Source: Deltaproteobacteria bacterium
GTDB lineage: Bacteria; Myxococcota_A; Polyangia; DRWM01; JAAZOP01
Length of the DNA: 64,000 nucleotides
Direction: 5' to 3'
Assembly (NCBI GenBank): GCA_016218815.1
Contig: JACRCX010000082.1
Span: 43,004-107,003 of the forward strand
Shown: in pieces, positions 58,733 to 64,000 of the stretch
How positions within the stretch are numbered: position 1 is the first letter of the stretch
Layout: each line of letters starts with the position of its first letter
Notes under the pieces: model-generated
Seen by the model: the letters and a program-made list of their open reading frames with translations, nothing else
Databases searched by the model: none
Told to the model about the DNA's origin: nothing
Position numbers and translations under genes: made by a program

Positions 58733-60516
58733 GGCACCGCGGGGTGGGTGACCCGGCAGACGGTGATCATCTCGTCGAAGCCCCGCGACACGTAGCCGCC
58801 CGCCGCGTCCAGCACCCGGACCTCACTCACGCCGGTGTGCTCGAAGAACTGGACGTAGGCGCAGAAGGTCCCGTCGAAGTTGCCGAAGGCCATGCCGTCG
58901 GTGCAGCAGGCGTCCCAGCTCCAGAGGCAGCGTCCCCCGCCGATGCGCGGGCGGAAGACGCAGTCGCCCTCGTCGTCGCTGACCGTCACGCCGGTCTCGG
59001 TGATCGGGTCCGAGTAGAAGTCCATGCGGAGCGTGCCCCCGGTACCGTCGCCGGCCCGATCCGCCACCACGACCAGGTTCCAGCGCCCGGGACACCCCAA
59101 CGTCGGGGTCTCGTGGACCAGCACCACCACCGCGTCCGACACCGTGACGTCGGGATCGAGATTGGCGCTTGCGGCCAGCGGCGTTCCGAGCTGGTAGAAC
59201 TCCTCGGCGCACTCGCCGGTCACGAACGGCTGGATCACGGTGCCGTCGGTGACGAAGCAGGTGAGCCCGTCGTCCGGGGCGGTGTCGCAGTCGTCGTCGC
59301 GTCCGTTGCAGTCCTCCGGCGCGGGCCGGCAGCATTCGGGCAGCGCCGCGCAGGCCGGTTCCTCGCAGTCGGTCAGTCCGTCACAGTCCTCGTCCACCCC
59401 GCCCAGGCACGATTCGGGTGCCCCGGGGTGGACCCATCCGCGCTCGTCATCGCAGTCCTCGCCCCCGCAGGCCGCGGCGCCGAACCCGTCGCCGTCGGCG
59501 TCCAGAACGGCGTGGCGGCAGCTTCGCGACGCCTCGTCGCATTCATCCAGCGTGCAGGCCGTCCGATCGTCGCACGGCGAGGTTCCCGGCCGGCAGCCGC
59601 CCGCTCCGCAGACCTCGGCCCCGTTGCAGAACAGGCCGTCGTCGCACGCCGGCGGCGCACCCGGCAGGCACTCCCGGCCGCCGCAGGTCTCGACCCCGTT
59701 GCACGGGTCGCCGTCGTCGCAGCGCGGGGGTGGTCCGGCGACGCACGCCCCATCGATGCACAGTTCCTCCCCGGTGCACCAGTCGCCGACGTCGCAGGGC
59801 ATGGGGCCGGAAATGGTACACAGCCCGAAGGTGCAGTCCTCGACCCCGTTGCACGGGTCGCCGTCGTCGCAGTCTTCGTCGGTGGTGCAGGGCCCGACAT
59901 CGATGCAGCCGCGCTCCGGGTTGCAGAGCTGCCCCACGACCGGGCACAGCGAGTGGTCCGGGTACGAGTAGCAGCGTCCCGCCAGGCAGCCGTCGACGGT
60001 GCAGGGCCATGGGTCGGCGCAGTCCATCGGGACGCCGGCGAGGCAGAGGCCGCCGCGGCAGGTTTCCGTCCCGTTGCACGGTTCCCCGTCGTCGCAATCG
60101 GCCGAGGTTCCGCAATCGCCCTCGCAGCCGTCGGGCCCGCAGCGCCAGCCGTCGGGGCACCGCTCGTCGTGCGGCTCGAAGCCGCAGTAGGGAGGCGCCT
60201 CGAGGCACGTGTCATCGGTGCAGGCGAGTCCGTCCTCGCATTCCGGCGCGGCTCCCGCGGTGCAGCTCCCGCCCACGCACTGTTCGAACCCGTTGCAGCG
60301 GAGGCCGTCGTCGCAGTCGGAGGGGACGCGACAGCCCCCTCCCTCCGCGTCGCCTCCGTCATCGATTGCTTCGGCCGCGGCGTCGTCCCCCTCCCCGTCC
60401 GCGTCCGCCCCGAGATCCGGGCCCGCGTCCGGGAGAGGTCCGGTGAGCCGCAGGTCGCCGCAGCCGATCATCGCCGGTACCAGCCAAGCGAGGGCCGCCA
60501 TCGCCCTGGTCGTCAT
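58729..60516 (-). CDS. Cys-rich lipoprotein with C-terminal beta domain
   Basis: A 595-residue lipoprotein (signal ending M-I-G-C; GGAGGGACGGAC before ATG 60516). Residues 20-45 are acidic. The middle holds about ten Cys modules of the type C-D-D-G-D-P-C-N-G-V-E-x-C, then MopE-like D-C-D-D-E-R-G-W-V-H-P-G-A and C-N-G-R-D-D-D-C-D blocks. The last 180 residues are a beta-rich domain (SDAVVVLVHETPTLG, later MAFGNFDGTFCAYVQFF). The 3' end runs into the promoter of the efflux operon. Probable surface protein; function unknown. Confidence 0.8.
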   Translation of the reverse strand: MTTRAMAALAWLVPAMIGCGDLRLTGPLPDAGPDLGADADGEGDDAAAEAIDDGGDAEGGGCRVPSDCDDGLRCNGFEQCVGGSCTAGAAPECEDGLACTDDTCLEAPPYCGFEPHDERCPDGWRCGPDGCEGDCGTSADCDDGEPCNGTETCRGGLCLAGVPMDCADPWPCTVDGCLAGRCYSYPDHSLCPVVGQLCNPERGCIDVGPCTTDEDCDDGDPCNGVEDCTFGLCTISGPMPCDVGDWCTGEELCIDGACVAGPPPRCDDGDPCNGVETCGGRECLPGAPPACDDGLFCNGAEVCGAGGCRPGTSPCDDRTACTLDECDEASRSCRHAVLDADGDGFGAAACGGEDCDDERGWVHPGAPESCLGGVDEDCDGLTDCEEPACAALPECCRPAPEDCNGRDDDCDTAPDDGLTCFVTDGTVIQPFVTGECAEEFYQLGTPLAASANLDPDVTVSDAVVVLVHETPTLGCPGRWNLVVVADRAGDGTGGTLRMDFYSDPITETGVTVSDDEGDCVFRPRIGGGRCLWSWDACCTDGMAFGNFDGTFCAYVQFFEHTGVSEVRVLDAAGGYVSRGFDEMITVCRVTHPAVP

Positions 60517-60569
60517 GTCCGTCCCTCCGCCGGGGCGCATGGTAGCCGATGCATCCGACGCGAGCCCCA

Positions 60570-60905
60570 CTACGCCGGCGTTTTTCGGAAGTAGTCCCCC
60601 AGGAGCCCCCGGCTGTGTTCGTCCTCGTGGCAGTAGACGCAGAGGTTCTCCCAGTTGGAGCCGTCGGACGGGTTGTTCTGGTGGTTCCCGTCCTTGTGGT
60701 GCACCGTCAGCAGGTGGCGGTCCTTCGCCTCGAACTCGCGCCCGCACTTGGCGCAGATCAGTCCGTGGATTCGCAGCGACTGCTCGCGGTAGTCCGAGGA
60801 GGGACCGGCGACGCGCTTCAGCTCCCGCACGATCTCCGCCGCCGTCTTCGTCGGGTCCACCTTGGGCGGCGTCCTGCGCCGCGGGTTTCCGAATCGTCCG
60901 CCCAT
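60570..60905 (-). CDS. HNH endonuclease family protein, YajD-like
   Basis: A 111-residue protein. Two Cys pairs (I-C-A-K-C and L-C-V-Y-C) hold a structural zinc and L-T-V-H-H-K-D-G-N-H-Q-N-N carries the HNH catalytic His pair and Asn, followed by G-S-N-W-E-N-L. The arrangement is that of E. coli YajD, a small HNH protein without a known target. GGAGC precedes ATG 60905. A 72-base octamer array starts 12 bases upstream of the ATG, inside its probable 5' leader. Confidence 0.8.
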   Translation of the reverse strand: MGGRFGNPRRRTPPKVDPTKTAAEIVRELKRVAGPSSDYREQSLRIHGLICAKCGREFEAKDRHLLTVHHKDGNHQNNPSDGSNWENLCVYCHEDEHSRGLLGDYFRKTPA

Positions 60906-60917
60906 CTCGTGCTCCTT

Positions 60918-60989
60918 CGCTCGTCCGCTCGTCCGCTCGTCCGCTCGTCCGCTCGTCCGCTCGTCCGCTCGTCCGCTCGCCCGCTCGCC
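60918..60989. repeat. Octamer tandem array (CGCTCGTC)x9
   Basis: Seven identical CGCTCGTC units followed by two CGCTCGCC units. The word differs by one base from the octamer in the SUMF1-fold gene when aligned as CCGCTCGT versus CCGCTCGA. Confidence 0.9.
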
Positions 60990-61115
60990 CAGCGTACCGC
61001 AATCGGGTGCTCCGGGCCACCCTGACGCCGCGGATCGAGCGGCGACTTCCCATTGATCCCGCGGTACCGGTGGTGCATTATTCCGGCGCCCGTCGGTGCG
61101 TTGGAGGCGCACTGC

Positions 61116-63050
61116 ATGGACCGCAGCGGGACCATTCTCGAAGGGAAATACCGCCTCACGCGGCGTCTCGGGGAGGGCGGGATGGGTGTGGTCTACGAGG
61201 CCGACCACGTCCAGCTCCAGCGCCGCTGCGCCGTCAAGTTCGTCCACGAGGAGATCGCGCGGAACGTCGAGGTCTGCCAGCGGTTCCTCCGCGAGGCGCG
61301 GGCCGCGGCGGCGATCGGCCACCCGGGGATCGTCCAGGTCTTCGACGTCGGGGTCCTGCCCGACGGCTCGCACTACCTGATCATGGAGTTCCTGGAGGGC
61401 GAGAGTCTCGCCGCGCGGCTGGGCCGCGAGCGGCCGCTGCCGGTCGCGACGGCCGTCGAGGTGGTGTCGCAGTCGCTGGCCGCGCTGGGTGCCGCGCACC
61501 GCGAGAAGATCGTGCACCGCGACCTCAAGCCGGACAACCTCTTCCTCGCCGGGCCGACCGCCAACCCGACGGTCAAGATCCTCGACTTCGGCATCTGCAA
61601 GCTCGAGACCGGCGAAGCGACCCGGATGACCCGCTCGGGCGCGGTCATCGGCACTCCCTTCTACATGGCGCCCGAGCAGGCGGGGGCCCTGGCCGACGTC
61701 GACCATCGGCTCGACATCTACGCGATGGGGGTCATTCTCTACGAGTGCCTCACGGGCCGCCTGCCCTTCGACGGCGACAATTTCACGCAGATCGTGATCA
61801 AGATCCTCACCGAACGCTGCCCGTTGCCGCGCGCGCTGAATCCCTCGATCCCGCCGGCGCTCGAGGCCGTGGTCGTCACCGCCATGGAGCGCGACCGACA
61901 GCAGCGCTATTCGACCGCCGAGGACATGCTGCGCGCGCTGGTCCCGTGGCTCGGCGCGCGCTCGCGTGCCCGTCTCGACCTGCCGGAGGCGGCGGCGCTG
62001 CCGCTTGCCCCGGCTGCGCCTGCCGCGCCGTTTGCCGCGGCCCCGGCGGCGTTCGCGGCGCCCGCCTCGGTGGTGACGTCGGCGGCGCCGTACGGGGTCG
62101 CACCCGTGGCGCCCGCGGTGCCGTTGCCCGTGACGCCCGTTCCTGCCGCCGTCTCGCCGTTGCCCGCGATCCCGCCGGCTCCGGCGTTTCCGGCGACGGT
62201 GCACGCCTCGGCGTGGCAGAGCGCCCTGACCCCGCCGTTGCCGGCGGTCTTCCCCCAGACGCGGGTCGATCCGGCGGCGCCGCGTCGGACCTGGCTGCCC
62301 TGGGCCGTGACCGGGATCGTCATCGCGGCCGCCGCCGTCGCCGCCGTCGTCTTCTTCGCGCGGGGTCACGCGACCCGCGACTCCGCGGAAGCGGGCGAGC
62401 CTGCCGGGCCGATCGCGCTGGTCGTGCCGGCGGACGGCGGAGGGACCGCGGGGCCGATCCCTGCCGGGCCCACGACTCCGCCGGCGGCCGTGGCCGACGT
62501 CGCGGCGTCTGGTCCCACGCCGGACGCCGCACCCGCGAACCTCCCCCCGCCCGCGACCGGGGATCGCCCGCTGGTGGCGCTCGTCTCCGCCGGGACGATG
62601 GGGGAGTCGGAGCCCGACGCCGGGGCGGCCCCCGACGCCGACTCGGTCCCCGACGTTCCGCCGGAAGGGGATGAGGGGGAGGCATCGGGGGAGGCCGTCG
62701 TCCGGCGGCGGGATGTCGCCGCGCCCGTGACGCCCGACGTCGTGCCCGCACCGGTCGAGCCGCCGGCGGGACCGCTGGCCGACACGCTGTCCCGCGAGGC
62801 CATCCGCCGGGGCGCCGAGCCGGTCAAGTCCGCCGTCGTCGGCTGCGCCTCGGACGAAGGGGGAACGCTCAACGTCGAGTTCGTCGTCGAGGGCTCGACG
62901 GGAGCCGTGCGTTCCGCGCGTGCGACGGGACGGTTCCAGGGCACGACCACGGGTGCGTGCGCGGAGCGCGCCGCGCGGCGGGCACACTTCGATCGGTTCC
63001 GTCGTCCGACGATGACGTTCGCGTATCCGTACGCGTTGCCGACGCGGTAG
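61116..63050 (+). CDS. Membrane Ser/Thr protein kinase with AgmX-like C-terminus
   Basis: A 644-residue PknB-type kinase. G-E-G-G-M-G-V-V-Y at 19-27 and K41 bind ATP; H-R-D136 and D157-F-G are the catalytic loop and magnesium motif, and G-T-P-F-Y-M-A-P-E ends the activation segment. An Ala/Pro-rich linker leads to one membrane helix (about 395-416). The periplasmic part is an Ala/Pro/Asp linker and a C-terminal domain with V-K-S-A-V-V-G-C and L-N-V-E-F-V-V-E-G, similar to the AgmX/PglI domain at 16063-16986. GGAGG precedes ATG 61116. A trypsin-like protease gene follows. Confidence 0.8.
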   Translation: MDRSGTILEGKYRLTRRLGEGGMGVVYEADHVQLQRRCAVKFVHEEIARNVEVCQRFLREARAAAAIGHPGIVQVFDVGVLPDGSHYLIMEFLEGESLAARLGRERPLPVATAVEVVSQSLAALGAAHREKIVHRDLKPDNLFLAGPTANPTVKILDFGICKLETGEATRMTRSGAVIGTPFYMAPEQAGALADVDHRLDIYAMGVILYECLTGRLPFDGDNFTQIVIKILTERCPLPRALNPSIPPALEAVVVTAMERDRQQRYSTAEDMLRALVPWLGARSRARLDLPEAAALPLAPAAPAAPFAAAPAAFAAPASVVTSAAPYGVAPVAPAVPLPVTPVPAAVSPLPAIPPAPAFPATVHASAWQSALTPPLPAVFPQTRVDPAAPRRTWLPWAVTGIVIAAAAVAAVVFFARGHATRDSAEAGEPAGPIALVVPADGGGTAGPIPAGPTTPPAAVADVAASGPTPDAAPANLPPPATGDRPLVALVSAGTMGESEPDAGAAPDADSVPDVPPEGDEGEASGEAVVRRRDVAAPVTPDVVPAPVEPPAGPLADTLSREAIRRGAEPVKSAVVGCASDEGGTLNVEFVVEGSTGAVRSARATGRFQGTTTGACAERAARRAHFDRFRRPTMTFAYPYALPTR

Positions 63051-63079
63051 GGTTGGAAGCCGAGAAGGAGGAGGAGCAG

Positions 63080-64000
63080 ATGATGCGCAGGATCCCGATG
63101 ATGGCCGTCGCGTTGGCGACCGTTTTGCCGGTGACGGCGGCGGCGCAGTTCCAGATGTCGCCGGAGGAGGAGGCGACGGTCCGCATCTACACGATCGCAT
63201 CGGTAAGCCTGCTGAGCGACTACGACGCGACGGGTCAGCCCCTGGTGCTGGCCGTGCCCGAGATCGGCCACGGCTCCGGCATTGCGCTGTCCTCGGACGG
63301 CCTGATCCTCACCGCCAAGCACGTCGTCGAGGGTGCTTCGGCCCTCTCGGTGAAGCTCCCGCGCCAGAGCCAGGCGATGCCCGCCGTGATCGTCTGGGAG
63401 CACCCCACGATGGACTACGCGTTCATCAAGGTGCGAGGCAACTTCCGCTACTACGTCGAGCTGCCGCCGATGGGTGAGTCCCCGAGCCTGCGTACGCGCG
63501 ACGACATTTTCGCCATCGGCTATCCGCTCGACGCCTCGCAGTCCACGCCGTCCACGACCGAGGGCATCGTCTCGCGCATGTCGGACGACGGGATGCTCCA
63601 GCTCAGCGTGTCGTTGAATCCCGGCAATTCCGGCGGACCGGTCTTCGTCGAGGACTCGGATGGTCAGCCCAAGCTGGTAGGCATCGTCATCGCCAAGCCG
63701 GTCGAGGGCGAGGGGATTGCGTGGATCCTGCCGATCGAGCCGATCTCCGAGGGCTACGAGCAGGACGTCATCCCGGGCGACTACGTGGCCAAGGCGGTGG
63801 AGGAGCTGCAGGGCAACCCGGAACGCACGCGCCTGCTCGACAAGCTCTCGGTGTTCGTTGCCGAGATGGTCGAGGCGTACTCCAATCCGGACAACCCGCA
63901 CGTGTTCGGGAACATGGACGATGCGATGATGCTGGCCGGGTTGGCGGACGCCGGCCTGCCGGAGGCGTCGCTCTTGTGCGCGGGGATCCTCTTCAACCAG
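63080..64000 (+). CDS. Trypsin-like serine protease, 3' partial
   Basis: The frame runs to the right edge without a stop; 307 residues are visible. A signal peptide (LATVLPVTAAA then Q) precedes a chymotrypsin-fold domain with H81 (T-A-K-H-V), D112 (M-D-Y-A-F-I-K) and S184 (N-P-G-N-S-G-G-P-V). This is the DegP/trypsin_2 arrangement, with a long hydrophobic approach to the Ser. The region after residue 220 is not a PDZ domain as far as it can be seen. GAAGGAGGAGGAG precedes ATG 63080. It follows the kinase gene by 29 bases and is probably its operon partner. Confidence 0.8.
   Translation, partial: MMRRIPMMAVALATVLPVTAAAQFQMSPEEEATVRIYTIASVSLLSDYDATGQPLVLAVPEIGHGSGIALSSDGLILTAKHVVEGASALSVKLPRQSQAMPAVIVWEHPTMDYAFIKVRGNFRYYVELPPMGESPSLRTRDDIFAIGYPLDASQSTPSTTEGIVSRMSDDGMLQLSVSLNPGNSGGPVFVEDSDGQPKLVGIVIAKPVEGEGIAWILPIEPISEGYEQDVIPGDYVAKAVEELQGNPERTRLLDKLSVFVAEMVEAYSNPDNPHVFGNMDDAMMLAGLADAGLPEASLLCAGILFNQ

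Noticed and set aside
60918..60989. CRISPR array
   Set aside because: Units are eight bases with no spacers and no cas genes nearby.

Overview
The window is GC-rich throughout and reads as a myxobacterium-like (Myxococcota / former Deltaproteobacteria) chromosome. Supporting signs are two proteins ending in MYXO-CTERM-type tails (Cys-rich motif, one hydrophobic helix, terminal Arg cluster), a PilZ domain of the Myxococcus paralogous type, AgmX/PglI-like C-terminal domains, and nine large lipoproteins built from acidic Asp/Ala linkers and Cys-rich repeats (MopE-type, DUF4215-type, EGF-like, disintegrin-like). Four tRNA loci (one truncated), all on the minus strand, help to mark boundaries.

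Region 1 (1-8558) looks like an accessory, defence-type island. A tightly packed plus-strand operon encodes a DUF3696/OLD-like ATPase (5' end outside the window), a coupled protein with a possible phospholipase-D-like C-terminus, an Nmad2-Nmad3 pair, a Schlafen/AlbA_2 protein and a HEPN-like protein. A convergent gene encodes a cold-shock/coiled-coil/winged-helix protein. The island ends at a tRNA-Arg(TCG) gene that is cut off at the 3' edge of its anticodon loop, as expected of a tyrosine-recombinase insertion. A second mobile scar lies at 13.9-15.6 kb: an intact tRNA-Arg(TCT), a 5'-truncated integrase and a DUF4160 / DUF2442-HTH pair.

Region 2 (8.6-31 kb) is core-like: a small coiled-coil protein, a probable clan CD peptidase lipoprotein, an epimerase, a beta-helix lipoprotein, tRNA-His, an AgmX-domain lipoprotein, an alpha/beta hydrolase with MYXO-CTERM, a SUMF1-fold lipoprotein with octamer repeat tracts, a LysM-DUF882 protein coupled to an APC permease, a class-A-beta-lactamase-fold protein, Cys-rich lipoproteins, an outer-membrane beta-barrel candidate, tRNA-Pro, and a histidine kinase divergent from a PilZ-receiver protein.

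Region 3 (31-50.7 kb) mixes metabolism with surface proteins: a Tat-lipoprotein acyltransferase homologue, a dienoyl-CoA hydratase / 6-hydroxycyclohexenoyl-CoA dehydrogenase-like pair (benzoyl-CoA pathway type), a DUF255 thioredoxin-fold protein, methylmalonyl-CoA decarboxylase, a threonine dehydratase-like PLP enzyme, a RaiA/HPF-like protein and five large Cys-rich lipoproteins. Region 4 (50.8-64 kb) carries a hybrid PAS histidine kinase, a DUF4143 ATPase with an AT-rich operator-promoter, an RND efflux pair, another Cys-rich lipoprotein, a YajD-like HNH protein, and a Ser/Thr kinase followed by a trypsin-like protease that runs off the right edge.

Between and sometimes inside genes there is an unusual set of small repeats. 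These include tandem heptamers (five sites), octamers (two sites with related words), 9-10-mers, and a family of perfect palindromes with a fixed TGAA/TTCA loop and covarying 8-bp arms.
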